Assembly: GCA_028275505.1 (NCBI GenBank)
Contig: JAPWUP010000001.1
Span: forward strand, 1-64,000
Source of the DNA: Bryobacteraceae bacterium
GTDB taxonomy: Bacteria > Acidobacteriota > Terriglobia > Bryobacterales > Bryobacteraceae
Length of the DNA: 64,000 nucleotides
Direction of reading: 5' to 3'
Positions within the stretch are counted from its first letter, which is position 1. Every line of letters starts with the position of its first letter. This document shows, piece by piece, positions 26,074 to 35,504 of this stretch. The notes beneath the pieces were generated by a model. That model was given only the letters and a program-made list of their open reading frames with translations. It ran no database searches and was not told where the DNA came from. The position numbers and the translations under genes are program-made.

Positions 26074-27270
26074 TCACGGCAGCGGCCTACCTTCGTAGAT
26101 CGCAGCCCAGGCTTCCACGTGCCGACGCCAGCCAAATTCCGACACGACTCGCGACCGGGCAGCCGACCCCATCCGGCGCCGTAAATCTTCGTCCGAACCC
26201 AGACGCTCCATCGCGGCCTCCAGTTCGCCAACGCTGCCGGGCTTCACATAGAATCCGGTCACGCCCTCTATGTTGGCCAGATCGGTAACCCCGGGGATCT
26301 TCGAGACAATCACAGGCAATCCGAGGGCCATGGCCTCCAGTGGGGCGAGCGGCATACCCTCACGGCGGGTCGGAAACACGAACACGTCTGCCGAGCCCAA
26401 GATGGTCCGAAGAAGATCCCTGTTGTCCACTCGTCCGAAGATCACAACCCCGTCTTGCGAACGTGCTTCAGCCACGAGGGCCAGCGCGTCGTCATCGAGA
26501 TTCTGACTTTCCGCCCGGCTCGCCGGTCCAATGACCCAGAGCTGGTAATCCGGATGGCGGTTCCGTAAACCGCTGAAAGCTCGCAAGAGAACGTCAAACC
26601 CTTTGCGGCGGGTGGGACTGCCGAGGAATGCAAACACCGGATCGTGGGGTCCCGCTCCGAACCGCTCGCGGAACGCCGTGCGAGGCCCATCTGCAACGGG
26701 GGCCAGCAGGTCGTCGCGTATCCCATATGGCAGGCAAACCGTGGCCCCAGCGAGGTGCTTTCTGGCCGATTCGTAGAGCGCCGGGCTCACGCAGACCAAA
26801 CGGTCGAGCCGGCGCAGGTAGTGAAGCCGCAGCCATCCCCTGGAGCCGCTCACATCGAAGGCGGACATCTCGCTGTCCGCAAGGCTGTGGACGGCAACCG
26901 CTCTCTTGCGTCGCCAGTTGGCGACCGCGGCGAACGCCCACCCGAGCAGAGAATCGGTGGCGGGTCCAAGCCCCGGCAGCGAACCGAAGTGCACCACGTC
27001 GTAGTCCGATCTTGCCAGATGCAGGAAGGCCCAGCAAGCAAACAAGAATCGGCGAAGAACCCTTCCAGGCCGACTTTCATGGACGGCCGGGGACTCGACC
27101 ACTCGCATCCCGGGTGCACTCGGGATTCGGCTCAACCTAGTCGTTCCCGCTGTTAGCACCGTTACTCGATGCCCCAGCCTGGCGAGCGACTCTAACCGCT
27201 CGATAGCAATGAGCAGCTCGCCGCCGAAGTGGGGCGGCCAGTAAGTGTAAGACAAAAACAAGATCCTCAT
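26074..27270 (-). CDS. Glycosyltransferase family 4
   Basis: The product is 398 residues from ATG 27270, which overlaps the upstream GT2 stop by four bases (ATGA). It starts 'MRILFLSYTYWPPHFGGELL', the typical GT4 acceptor-domain opening, and continues 'VVHFGSLPGLGPATDSLLGW'. Donor-side motifs are 'VFAFLGSPTRRKGFDVLLRA', 'YQLWVIGPASRAESQNLDDD', 'VVIFGRVDNRDLLRTILGSA' and 'TRREGMPLAPLEAMALGLPV' with E-x7-E. The track ORF extends 56 residues upstream inside the GT2 gene and is an over-extension. Confidence 0.88.
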   Translation of the reverse strand: MRILFLSYTYWPPHFGGELLIAIERLESLARLGHRVTVLTAGTTRLSRIPSAPGMRVVESPAVHESRPGRVLRRFLFACWAFLHLARSDYDVVHFGSLPGLGPATDSLLGWAFAAVANWRRKRAVAVHSLADSEMSAFDVSGSRGWLRLHYLRRLDRLVCVSPALYESARKHLAGATVCLPYGIRDDLLAPVADGPRTAFRERFGAGPHDPVFAFLGSPTRRKGFDVLLRAFSGLRNRHPDYQLWVIGPASRAESQNLDDDALALVAEARSQDGVVIFGRVDNRDLLRTILGSADVFVFPTRREGMPLAPLEAMALGLPVIVSKIPGVTDLANIEGVTGFYVKPGSVGELEAAMERLGSDEDLRRRMGSAARSRVVSEFGWRRHVEAWAAIYEGRPLP

Positions 27271-28247
27271 CGCCGGTTCACCCTCCGGGCGAGGCCGATG
27301 GCCCGCGGCCCCAGCAAAGCCGCCCCAAGGTAAGCGAACGCTCGCAACGTGATGCCGGAACGGGCGCAGCGCAAGAAGCACTTGATGGCACTGGCCCTGG
27401 CTCCGGCCTTCGCGTGCTCCAGGATGGCCGAGCGCCAAACGCAGTGCTCCATACGCCGCGCCAATGGGATCAGGTCCCTTTGGCCGGCAGCCGCAGCCGA
27501 TCTTCGCAGCTTCTCAAGGACCAGGCTTACGTACGGCGCCTGCTCGGCCGCACGAAACGACAGACTGGAGGAGTCCTTGAACCGCTCGACCAAGACCCGT
27601 TTCAGCATCGCGAAGCGGACGCCGAGCAAAGCCGCGCGCAACCAAAGATCGAGGTCCTCGGGTCCGAGTAGCGCCGGGTCAAATCCCCCGGTCCCTCCCA
27701 AGGCCGTCGCGCGCGCCACAACACTGCTGGTGGCAATGAAATTCGCCAAGAGCAACCCACGAGCGAGGCCGTCTTGGATCAGGAAGAGGTCTGGCTCGAG
27801 GGGAGCTAGCAGCAATCGCTCGATCCCGGCCCTCGTTTGTTCGAATCCGACGCCCGAGGTTCCCGCCGCGAGGTTGTGGTTTGCGTAGTCGGCAAAGACC
27901 ACGCCGACGTCGGGGTACCGGCTCAGGATGCCCACCTGCAAAGAGAGTTTTCCCGGCAGCCACCGATCGTCGGAGTCAATAAAGGCAATGAAGTCACCGC
28001 GCGCGACTTCGAGTCCGGCGTTGCGCGCTACGCTGACGCCGCGATTGGCACCGAACCGTAAGTATCGGATGCGCGGGTCGCCCCAGCTTGTCACAAGCTT
28101 TTCGGTCTCGTCATTGGACCCATCATCTACAACGATGAGCTCGAGATCCCGGTAGTCCTGCGACAGAACAGACTCCATGGCGCGGGGCAAAACGTGAGCC
28201 CGGTTATAAGTCGGAAGCACCACGCTGACACGGGGCGCGTTAGGCAT
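27267..28247 (-). CDS. Glycosyltransferase family 2 (GT-A fold)
   Basis: The 326-residue product from ATG 28247 opens 'PRVSVVLPTYNRAHVLPRAM' and has 'DLELIVVDDGSNDETEKLV', 'NRGVSVARNAGLEVARGDFI' and 'AFIDSDDRWLPGKLSLQ', the nucleotide-binding D-D-G and D-x-D motifs of GT2. 'GGFDPALLGPEDLDLWLRAA' contains the catalytic-base E-D region. It is the only GT2 among the transferases here; inverting family. It overlaps the upstream GT4 stop by eight bases and the downstream GT4 start by four. Donor sugar unknown. Confidence 0.9.
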   Translation of the reverse strand: MPNAPRVSVVLPTYNRAHVLPRAMESVLSQDYRDLELIVVDDGSNDETEKLVTSWGDPRIRYLRFGANRGVSVARNAGLEVARGDFIAFIDSDDRWLPGKLSLQVGILSRYPDVGVVFADYANHNLAAGTSGVGFEQTRAGIERLLLAPLEPDLFLIQDGLARGLLLANFIATSSVVARATALGGTGGFDPALLGPEDLDLWLRAALLGVRFAMLKRVLVERFKDSSSLSFRAAEQAPYVSLVLEKLRRSAAAAGQRDLIPLARRMEHCVWRSAILEHAKAGARASAIKCFLRCARSGITLRAFAYLGAALLGPRAIGLARRVNRR

Positions 28248-29472
28248 CGTCCTCACCAACAGGTTCGCTGATAGCCTCAATAAAAGCCTCGGCGGAGCGG
28301 CGGGGTGTGAACTGGACCGCGAAGGCCTTCCCTGCCGCGGCCATCCTTGCAGCCGCAGACGGGTCTTGGAGCACGCGCAATATCGCCGCCGCCAGCTCTT
28401 CTACGTTTTCGGGATCGTCAACCAGCACTCCCCGACCGGAGCCCAGCAAATATTCGAAACCGGGTCTCCGCGAAGCGACTACGGGCACGCCGCAAGCCAT
28501 GGCTTCCAAAGCAACCATGCCGAAGCCCTCTACCCAGCGCGATGGAAACACAGCAACAGTGGAGGTACGATAAGCTTCGCACAGGCTTTGGCCCGACAGC
28601 CATCCGCGCCAGACTACCGCGTCCGGCGGCAAAAGACTTCCGGCGAGATCTCGGAGGGCACGGCTGTAGGATCCCGGGGCGCCATCGGTCGGCCCTTCGG
28701 ATCCCACGATCACGAGCCGGGTGCAGGGGTCGCGATCGCGGACCATGGCAAAAGCCTTGATGAGGCAATCCGGACCCTTCACAGGATTCAGCCTGCCTAC
28801 GAAAAGCACGTTTTTGAAGTCGCCCGCTCCAGGTTCGGGAGGGCTCGCGTCCAGGAGTTCAGGCGGCAGGCTGTTCGGCACCGTGCGGACCCACGTCACT
28901 CCAGGATTCAGGCTGCGCACCCACTGCCCTAACGCGTCGTTGCTCACGAGGATACGCCCAGCGAGGTGCAACCGGCGACGGCTTTCACCCATGTCTCCCC
29001 GGCAGTAAAACGACAGTCTCCCTCGCGGAACGAAACGCGCGAGAGGGCGGATGAACTGCGGGCCATCATCGAGAACGAGCAGATGCGGATCCAGCTTCCT
29101 GTACCACCGCCGTACGGCCCGCACGTACCACCAGGACTGGAGGCTGCCGATGCCGGTCATGAGCGTGAGTGCAACCCGTGAAAGCGACAATCGGCGAAAC
29201 AATGACGCACTGACTCGTCTCAGGGAGTCCGGGACGATGACCCAGCGGTAGGACACGCGCTCTGAGGACCCTACGACGGCGGAGCGTAGAGCCACTAACT
29301 GGTCCGCCGAGGCGCAAGACAGGACGGTCAGGGACCAATCCGGCCGCAGCCGTCCGGTTTCTTCCACCAGGCGGTAAATATTACCGTGCGGCGCCCCTGA
29401 GTCGAGCGGGGGCAGTGGCCGCAGCCTCGCCGGCGCCTCCGGAACAATACCGCAAACGTAAAGGATTCTCAC
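28240..29472 (-). CDS. Glycosyltransferase family 4
   Basis: The 410-residue product starts at GTG 29472, overlapping the upstream gene's stop by four bases (GTGA). It shows 'NVLFVGRLNPVKGPDCLIKA', 'TRLVIVGSEGPTDG', 'AVVWRGWLSGQSLCEAYRTS', 'FPSRWVEGFGMVALEAMACG' (E-x7-E) and 'GVPVVASRRPGFEYLLG'. The N-terminal half has the expected acceptor domain with 'LLVLDDGPQFIRPLARFVP'. The C-terminus is acidic ('SEPVGEDDA'). It is a complete, normal-length GT4 enzyme. Confidence 0.88.
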   Translation of the reverse strand: MRILYVCGIVPEAPARLRPLPPLDSGAPHGNIYRLVEETGRLRPDWSLTVLSCASADQLVALRSAVVGSSERVSYRWVIVPDSLRRVSASLFRRLSLSRVALTLMTGIGSLQSWWYVRAVRRWYRKLDPHLLVLDDGPQFIRPLARFVPRGRLSFYCRGDMGESRRRLHLAGRILVSNDALGQWVRSLNPGVTWVRTVPNSLPPELLDASPPEPGAGDFKNVLFVGRLNPVKGPDCLIKAFAMVRDRDPCTRLVIVGSEGPTDGAPGSYSRALRDLAGSLLPPDAVVWRGWLSGQSLCEAYRTSTVAVFPSRWVEGFGMVALEAMACGVPVVASRRPGFEYLLGSGRGVLVDDPENVEELAAAILRVLQDPSAAARMAAAGKAFAVQFTPRRSAEAFIEAISEPVGEDDA

Positions 29473-31052
29473 AGGTGGCTATCCCCCCGAAGCAACGCGA
29501 TGAGTTGCTCGATGGGAACCTCCCTGTTGCATTCTCCGCGGCTCACCCTCCACATGCCGGCGCGCCCTGCGCCTTCTACGAACAATACTCGGCGGAATTC
29601 CGTGCGATCGCGGGAAAGCCGCATTTTCGCCTCGGAGGGTTGGGACTTTATCAGGTCCACGTGACTGCCGAGTTGGAGCTTGTGAACAAGATAGCGAATT
29701 TCCGGCTCCTGAGAGCCGAAACCCGCCAGCACGACGCGAGACCGGTGATTGTTTCGGCCAATGGCAAGGAGAATTTCGTCCAACCGGCATGGCCATTCCC
29801 AGGCGGAGCAAATTACAATGTCCCCGTCGCGGAGCGAAGGCGGGCCGTCTCTCGCCGTGGCCCCTTCCAGTGACTCGCCAATGGACGCACCGGGTGTCCG
29901 CTGGCTACCAGCGTTCGCCGCCTCATAGTAGAACCGAGAGAACCGCTCCGCGTGCAATTCTGCCGCGAATATGCCCTTTGCTGTGCACCAGGCTCTTTCC
30001 CCCACCTGCCGCATGAGTTCCCTTTCACGAGCCATAGCTAACTGTTGCCCCCAACTCTCCGGTTCATCCCAAGGAAGGAGAAAACCGTTGACCCCGTCGT
30101 GGACGATTTCCGGAGTTCCTCCCACATCAGTGGCGAAGACGGGGCGCCCGGCGGCCATGGCTTCGGCGAGCGAATTGCTCAGCCCCTCCGCTACCGACGA
30201 CTGGACGAAAGCGTGCGCCCTGCGCAACAAGCGGTTAATTTCCTCTGGCGGGAGCTTGCCGACCAGACGCACCCGCGCGTGCAAATCCAGTTCGTTGATC
30301 CAGTAGGAAACCCGATCCCGCTCCGGGCCTGCTCCCACGAGGATGAGCTGCGCCCCAATCCCCATGTCCAAGAGAAGCCGGAACGCCTTCAGAAGGTTGG
30401 GAAAGCCTTTGCGCCAATGAAACCTGCCGGCGGCCAGGAGCATCAGCTCTCCTTCCCCCGCGGAATACTCGGGCAAAGCCGCGGGTACCGGCACAGTGGT
30501 GTAAATCGTTTGCATCCGTTCGGACCGGACTCCCAGATCTCGCGCGGTTTGCTGGATCGCATCACAAACCGTGTGCACGGCCGCCGCGCCCTCGATCGCT
30601 TCCTTGACCGCCTCAGCGTACTGGGCTGACATCAGCGGCTCGACTTGAATATCCGATCCCCGCAGGCTCAGGGTGTAAGGGATGCCCAGCGCTTCCGGGA
30701 TCCAACGCATCAGGATTGCGAGCCCGGCCATGTGGAAGTGGATCAGGTCCGGTTGCAGGCGATCGAAAAAGCCCAGAACGGCGCGGTCGCGCAAAGGCCG
30801 CCGAAGGCGCCATGAGTTTCCAACCAGCGCGTAGCGGAGATTCCACACTTTGGCGGGCAACGAAAGGTGATCGTAGTTGGGCATGAGCAGCTCGCCCGCG
30901 ACCGGCTTGTCCGCGAGGCTGGCCTGCGGTTGAGTGGCAGGGCTGCGGCCGACGAGGATGACATCCACCGCCGAATATCTCCGCATAGCTTCCACGTGCC
31001 GCCGGATAAAGACCTCCGGGGGCACCGTGTGGCTGATCTCGCAGACTCTCAT
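29469..31052 (-). CDS. Glycosyltransferase family 4 with a C-terminal GT4-like remnant
   Basis: From ATG 31052 the product is 527 residues, about 140 longer than a usual GT4. Residues 1-385 are a complete enzyme: 'MRVCEISHTVPPEVFIRRHV', 'ELMLLAAGRFHWRKGFPNLL', 'AQLILVGAGPERDRVSYWIN', 'VRLVGKLPPEEINRLLRRAH' and 'SSVAEGLSNSLAEAMAAGRP'. The tail after about residue 385 contains 'RLDEILLAIGRNNHRSRVVL' and 'EPEIRYLVHKLQLGSHVDLI', which look like part of a second GT4 donor domain lacking its catalytic end. The tail is either a degraded fused enzyme or an added regulatory module. Four-base overlaps with both neighbours show the length is real in this sequence. Confidence 0.82.
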   Translation of the reverse strand: MRVCEISHTVPPEVFIRRHVEAMRRYSAVDVILVGRSPATQPQASLADKPVAGELLMPNYDHLSLPAKVWNLRYALVGNSWRLRRPLRDRAVLGFFDRLQPDLIHFHMAGLAILMRWIPEALGIPYTLSLRGSDIQVEPLMSAQYAEAVKEAIEGAAAVHTVCDAIQQTARDLGVRSERMQTIYTTVPVPAALPEYSAGEGELMLLAAGRFHWRKGFPNLLKAFRLLLDMGIGAQLILVGAGPERDRVSYWINELDLHARVRLVGKLPPEEINRLLRRAHAFVQSSVAEGLSNSLAEAMAAGRPVFATDVGGTPEIVHDGVNGFLLPWDEPESWGQQLAMARERELMRQVGERAWCTAKGIFAAELHAERFSRFYYEAANAGSQRTPGASIGESLEGATARDGPPSLRDGDIVICSAWEWPCRLDEILLAIGRNNHRSRVVLAGFGSQEPEIRYLVHKLQLGSHVDLIKSQPSEAKMRLSRDRTEFRRVLFVEGAGRAGMWRVSRGECNREVPIEQLIALLRGDSHL

Positions 31053-32239
31053 GTACCAGCCGTGCGGCCCTCGATCAGGCCACGGTAGATCTCGGCGAAA
31101 CGTTCCGCGCAACGCTCGATCGAAAAACGCTGGGCGGCCACCGCCGCGCGGGCCCCCATGGAGCGGCGACGCCCCTCGTCCAGCATGGCCTCCATGGCGT
31201 TTGCCAGATCGGAGGGCGATTCGGGAGGAACCAGCAGGCCGCAACCGTCTTCCAAAACTTCCGGTACGCCGCCCACGCGCGTCGCCACGCAGGGCAGTCC
31301 GGCTGCCATGGCCTCGATCAAAGCCAACGGCATCCCCTCGGACCTGGAAGGCAAGACGAACACATCGAGTCCGGCGAGAAACTCTTCGATGTGACCTTGA
31401 TAGCCGACAAAGTGCAAACGGGAGCCCAATCCCAAGTGAGCAGCCCGGCTCATCAATTCTCCGCGGAGCGGACCGTCACCTGCCACCGCGAACTGACACG
31501 ATCCGTGGCGCTTAACTAAGATGGCCGCAGCTTCAATGAAAACGTCATGGCCTTTGACCCAATGCATCCGCCCCGCCGTTCCGTAGAGGACGGCGTCATC
31601 GGGAATCCCGAGAGCGCGCCGCCACTGGGGACGCGGGAGTCCCGGAGTTGAAACCGTTGCAATCGGGACACCGACCGGCACCACATCTGGGGTTACTTGG
31701 GAGCCCAATCCTGACTCCCGCCAATGCTGTAGAATCGCGTGCGAATCGGCTGTGATGCGCGTCGGGCGACCGCCCGTCAGTTGTATTGCTCGCTTCCAAC
31801 GAGCAAGTTCTGCCGCATCTGGTGAATAGACACCATGAACAGTCCAAACCCACGGTATCCGGGCATATTTCACGATGGCCTTCGCTTGCAAGTCCATCCA
31901 TGCGGTCACGTGGGTATGGACCAAATCCGCGCGGATCTGGCGAAGCAACCGGGCCAGCCGCCAGGGGAACGTCACAATCATGCGCTGCCTCAACCAGCGC
32001 CAGAACCGGTATGGGCGGGGCGGGAGATGCTCTGGCCAAAGAAACGGGCAGCTCACCAGCAGAACGCCTTCGTCTCGGAAGGATGCCGCGAGCTCTCCGG
32101 TGGTCCCGTGGGTGCAAACCACAACGTGGCGGCACCAGCGCATTACTTGGCTCCGAACAAGGCCGAGAACGAGCCTCTGCACACCGTAGCCCCCAGCGGT
32201 TCCGACCAAGTGCGCCACGCACGCCATCTCGCGTCTCAT
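31049..32239 (-). CDS. Glycosyltransferase family 4
   Basis: I choose ATG 32239 (396 residues); the track start lies 45 bases earlier, and another ATG at 32227 is possible. The sequence has 'CVAHLVGTAGGYGVQRLVLG' at the acceptor side, 'DLVHTHVTAWMDLQAKAIVK', 'WVWTVHGVYSPDAAELARWK' and donor motifs 'YGTAGRMHWVKGHDVFIEAA', 'QFAVAGDGPLRGELMSRAAH', 'LHFVGYQGHIEEFLAGLDVF' and 'SRSEGMPLALIEAMAAGLPC'. It is a normal GT4 transferase overlapping the downstream gene by four bases. Confidence 0.87.
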   Translation of the reverse strand: MRREMACVAHLVGTAGGYGVQRLVLGLVRSQVMRWCRHVVVCTHGTTGELAASFRDEGVLLVSCPFLWPEHLPPRPYRFWRWLRQRMIVTFPWRLARLLRQIRADLVHTHVTAWMDLQAKAIVKYARIPWVWTVHGVYSPDAAELARWKRAIQLTGGRPTRITADSHAILQHWRESGLGSQVTPDVVPVGVPIATVSTPGLPRPQWRRALGIPDDAVLYGTAGRMHWVKGHDVFIEAAAILVKRHGSCQFAVAGDGPLRGELMSRAAHLGLGSRLHFVGYQGHIEEFLAGLDVFVLPSRSEGMPLALIEAMAAGLPCVATRVGGVPEVLEDGCGLLVPPESPSDLANAMEAMLDEGRRRSMGARAAVAAQRFSIERCAERFAEIYRGLIEGRTAGT

Positions 32240-32378
32240 AGGGTCAGATGGGCCCTCCCACCCCCAGAACCGGGACATCCACAAGCTGTACTATCCAAAC
32301 ACCCGGACAAGCCTTCCGCAGGGTTCCTATGCCCCGGGCCCCTGCTGGGACATATCTCACCGCTCAGCCCGAAGCGCT

Positions 32379-33077
32379 TCAGGCAGCTTGGGAATCTTTG
32401 CGTCGGAACAATGCCACGACGTGTGTTGCCGGGTGCCCGAACCAACGCTGCAGAACGCGGGCCAATCTCCGGGTCAGCGCACCCGGGCGAACAGCCTCCG
32501 TGAGAAGCGGCCGCGTCGGAAGTTCTGCCCAATGAACTGCGGTCCAACAGTCGTCGCTGAAATACGACAACGGTTTCAGCTCGTCGCCACCGGCCCATTT
32601 GTTGGCCCTACGCCGATCCCACCACAGAAACACCGCTCCCGGTCTTGTAACACGGGCGATGGCCCAAGCGAGCCTCCGTCTCTCTTGCGGCTGGCGGATA
32701 GAGCTAAACACCGTGCACTGCATAGCAAAATCGAAGACACCCAGCTCATCTATCCATTCCAGCCCGGTCACCGCCTTGAACTGGATGCCCGGATAACGCC
32801 GGCGGGCCTCATCGATGACCCACTCCCGGAGGTCGATCCCGACTATATTGCCGGGCCGAACGCCAAACTCCACAAGGGCGGCGGAGCTCCTACCAAAACC
32901 GCAGCCGACATCCAAGGCTCGTATCTCGGGGAGGGGCCGCCGAAGTTCCAACAGGGCGTGTCGCAGTGCCCACATCAAGCGGAAGCGGTGCCACATCTCT
33001 TTTTCGACGGTCGGGCACCACGTATCGGCGCCGGGTGGTTCTATGAGCGCGTAATCCGCAGAAATTTGCTCAAACAT
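32379..33077 (-). CDS. Class I SAM-dependent methyltransferase
   Basis: The 232-residue product has 'IRALDVGCGFGRSSAALVEF' (motif I), 'VGIDLREWVIDEARRRYPGI', 'LGVFDFAMQCTVFSSIRQPQ' and 'ARVTRPGAVFLWWDRRRANK'. It resembles the methyltransferase at 17346-18098, including the cysteine-bearing 'QCTVF' and the 'P-G-x-x-x-x-W-D-R-R' end strand, so the two may be paralogues with different sugar targets. It lies between the ABC transporter and glycosyltransferase genes, a usual place for chain-capping methyltransferases in ABC-exported polysaccharides. About 140-150 bases on each side are without recognisable genes. Confidence 0.82.
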   Translation of the reverse strand: MFEQISADYALIEPPGADTWCPTVEKEMWHRFRLMWALRHALLELRRPLPEIRALDVGCGFGRSSAALVEFGVRPGNIVGIDLREWVIDEARRRYPGIQFKAVTGLEWIDELGVFDFAMQCTVFSSIRQPQERRRLAWAIARVTRPGAVFLWWDRRRANKWAGGDELKPLSYFSDDCWTAVHWAELPTRPLLTEAVRPGALTRRLARVLQRWFGHPATHVVALFRRKDSQAA

Positions 33078-33229
33078 GGGCGTCGTTCACGCTTTTGAGT
33101 CCTAGTAGTTGGCCACCCACACGAAAGCCCCACGAGCGCGGTCTGGCGGCGAGAATCTTGCCAAGGCAGACCGAGCCAGCGACGTTCTCTCAGGGGATGG
33201 TCTTGGCTCCGGCTCGCAAGGGCCCCCTC

Positions 33230-34516
33230 CTAGTCCAGGTCTGGGGCCGGAAGCTCCAATCGCATCGAAACCCCGGGAACAGCCACCAAGCCGAACCGGT
33301 GATCGACACAGCTAGTCCCATAAATGGGAGCCTGACATACGTCAAGTCGGATGTCCTTCACCCGGCACAAAAAATTCCGCGCACAATCACGGAGCCAGAC
33401 CGTCAGAGCGTAGGTGCCGGGCGTATATGGGACCCTGGGCAAGGTGATAACCAAGAGGCTCCGACCGCGAGGCAAGGCGCCAAGATCAACGCCCAACTCG
33501 TCACTGTTAAGTTCGGTCAAGACTACGTCATTCGCGGTTCGTATCGAAAATCCAGCACTGAACCTCCGCAGCGTATTTTCGCTGTCCAACATGATCTCGA
33601 TAGCCCCGTCGTAGCCAGGGACCAAGCATGAGTTCGACCTCATCGGGCCACCGAGCGAACGTGCCCGGCAACTACATATTCGCACCGGCCCTGAGCATTG
33701 CTCGGCGAAGCTCCCGGGATCCACCTCAGACCTTACGAAGGAGTCGAGGTAAAAGGCCACAGCCCCTTCCGCGCCACCACCATACACAACCTGTCCCTTG
33801 TGCAAGACCACAGCTTTGCTGCACAACACCTGCACGGCCGCCATGTTATGGCTCACAAACAACACCGTCCTGCCCTCGCCGGCGACTTCGCCCATTTTGC
33901 CCAGGCATTTCTTCTGGAAGGCGGCGTCGCCGACGGCCAGGACCTCATCCACCAGCAAGATCTCGGGCTCCAGGTGAGCGGCCACCGCGAAGGCCAGCCG
34001 CAGGTACATGCCGCTCGAGTAGTGCTTGACGGGCGTGTCAATGAACTTCTCGACCTCGGCGAAGGCCACGATCTCGTCGAACTTGCGGGCGATTTCGGCG
34101 CGCTTCATGCCCAGAATCGCGCCGTTCAGGTAAATGTTCTCGCGTCCGGTCAGCTCGGGGTGGAAGCCGGTGCCCACCTCGAGCAGCGAGCCGACCCGAC
34201 CGCGCACCTCGGCCCAGCCCTCGGTCGGTTCCGTCACGCGCGAGAGAATCTTCAGCAGCGTGCTCTTGCCCGCGCCGTTGCGCCCGATGATGCCGAGAAC
34301 CTCGCCGCGCTTGACCTCGAACGACACGTCCTTGAGCGCCCAGATGGTCTGCTCATCCGGCTCGCGGCGGCCATCGCGGCTCAGCCAGCCGCGGATCGTC
34401 CGGACCGTGCGCTGGGCGCCCTCGACCAGTGTGTCGCGCAAGGTGCGGTAGCGCTCCTGCCGCCCGATGCGGTACCGCTTGCCCAGTCCTTCGACCCGAA
34501 TCGCTATGTCGCTCAT
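33230..34516 (-). CDS. wzt: ABC polysaccharide exporter ATP-binding subunit with C-terminal substrate domain
   Basis: The 428-residue product is larger than a KpsT-type ATPase (about 220) and matches the Wzt class with a substrate-binding tail. Walker A 'GRNGAGKST' is at about 78-86, the signature 'HYSSGMYLRLAFAVA' and Walker B 'ILLVDEVLAVGD' follow, with 'VLFVSHNM' as the switch region. From about residue 265 a beta-rich jelly-roll-like domain follows ('YDGAIEIMLDSENTLRRFSA', 'GRSLLVITLPRVPYTPGTYA'). In known Wzt proteins this tail recognises the modified non-reducing end of the glycan. It overlaps the upstream FkbM gene by four bases. Confidence 0.92.
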   Translation of the reverse strand: MSDIAIRVEGLGKRYRIGRQERYRTLRDTLVEGAQRTVRTIRGWLSRDGRREPDEQTIWALKDVSFEVKRGEVLGIIGRNGAGKSTLLKILSRVTEPTEGWAEVRGRVGSLLEVGTGFHPELTGRENIYLNGAILGMKRAEIARKFDEIVAFAEVEKFIDTPVKHYSSGMYLRLAFAVAAHLEPEILLVDEVLAVGDAAFQKKCLGKMGEVAGEGRTVLFVSHNMAAVQVLCSKAVVLHKGQVVYGGGAEGAVAFYLDSFVRSEVDPGSFAEQCSGPVRICSCRARSLGGPMRSNSCLVPGYDGAIEIMLDSENTLRRFSAGFSIRTANDVVLTELNSDELGVDLGALPRGRSLLVITLPRVPYTPGTYALTVWLRDCARNFLCRVKDIRLDVCQAPIYGTSCVDHRFGLVAVPGVSMRLELPAPDLD

Positions 34517-35481
34517 CGGCCCGCTCGCACTTTCTTGGCGCGAGGCACAAACGCGTAGATCTGGGTTCTCCCCCGGATGATCTCGTATTCGGGATTGAGT
34601 TGCTTTACCAGGCGAGGGATGACGGCGCGGTCATCCGGCAAGTGGTACACGCACACGGCGAGCTTCGGTGCAAACATACGCAGTGTCTGCTCAGCGCCCG
34701 CCAGCGCGTGCCGCTCGGATCCCTCGATGTCCATCTTGATGAAATCCACCCGTTGCAAACCCAGTTCCCGCACGACCGCGTCAATTGTGGTCGCGCGGAC
34801 CGAGAGTGCTCCCGCGCCTGATACGTGCCCCGCCGCAGTGTTATTAAGCCGGGGCTGTTGGAACTTGAGCGTGCCTTGGGTGGACCACGCCGCCGCCTCC
34901 ACGACCTTCACACTTCCGCGCCGGATTTGCTCAGCGAAAGTTTTCCGCAGGCACTGGGCATTGACGGGCTCAGGCTCGAAACCCACGACCAGCCCGGCGC
35001 CGCGCTGCAGAGCCAGGCGCGTGAAAAGACCTAAATGAGCGCCGACGTCCAAAACCACGTCACCGGGCGCGACGGTCACGTCGGCGTATTCATAAACCCC
35101 GTCATGGGCGATTTCGTGGGCAATCACTTCGATGGTCGGGGCGTCTTCAAAGCGCCCCCAAATAGCCCCCAACGGCGTTTCCCAAAACACGGAACACGCC
35201 GTAGGGAGATCCCGTTGGCGCATGTGAACCGGGCCATCGCCCAGAACAAACCCCACGTTGGCGGCAAGCCTGCGCTGGTAAGTGAGGAGCCGGTCAGGAT
35301 ACAGAGCCATGAAGATGTCCATCCAGCCCAGTTCTGGGAGCTGCCCCCGGGCCTTCAACCCGATCAGGGAAGCGCGCCAAGCCAGCTTGCTGGTGTCGAA
35401 ACCGGCCAAGGCAGCGAGCGCCACTGCGGCGAGCAACACCAAGGCCGGCACCCAAAACTTACGCGAAATACGGACCGACAT
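34513..35481 (-). CDS. FkbM-family SAM-dependent methyltransferase
   Basis: The 322-residue product carries an N-terminal hydrophobic anchor ('FWVPALVLLAAVALAALAGF'), unusual for this soluble family. The FkbM fold follows: 'VTVAPGDVVLDVGAHLGLFT', 'GAGLVVGFEPEPVNAQCLRK', 'VVEAAAWSTQGTLKFQ' and 'VDFIKMDIEGSERHALAGAE'. ATG 35481 follows AGGTGG. FkbM enzymes O-methylate sugars. Together with Wzt carrying a C-terminal domain, it could cap the chain to set length or export. The anchor would hold it near the exporter. Confidence 0.86.
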   Translation of the reverse strand: MSVRISRKFWVPALVLLAAVALAALAGFDTSKLAWRASLIGLKARGQLPELGWMDIFMALYPDRLLTYQRRLAANVGFVLGDGPVHMRQRDLPTACSVFWETPLGAIWGRFEDAPTIEVIAHEIAHDGVYEYADVTVAPGDVVLDVGAHLGLFTRLALQRGAGLVVGFEPEPVNAQCLRKTFAEQIRRGSVKVVEAAAWSTQGTLKFQQPRLNNTAAGHVSGAGALSVRATTIDAVVRELGLQRVDFIKMDIEGSERHALAGAEQTLRMFAPKLAVCVYHLPDDRAVIPRLVKQLNPEYEIIRGRTQIYAFVPRAKKVRAGR

Positions 35482-35504
35482 TCACCACCTGCCTTCGTGC
35501 ATCT

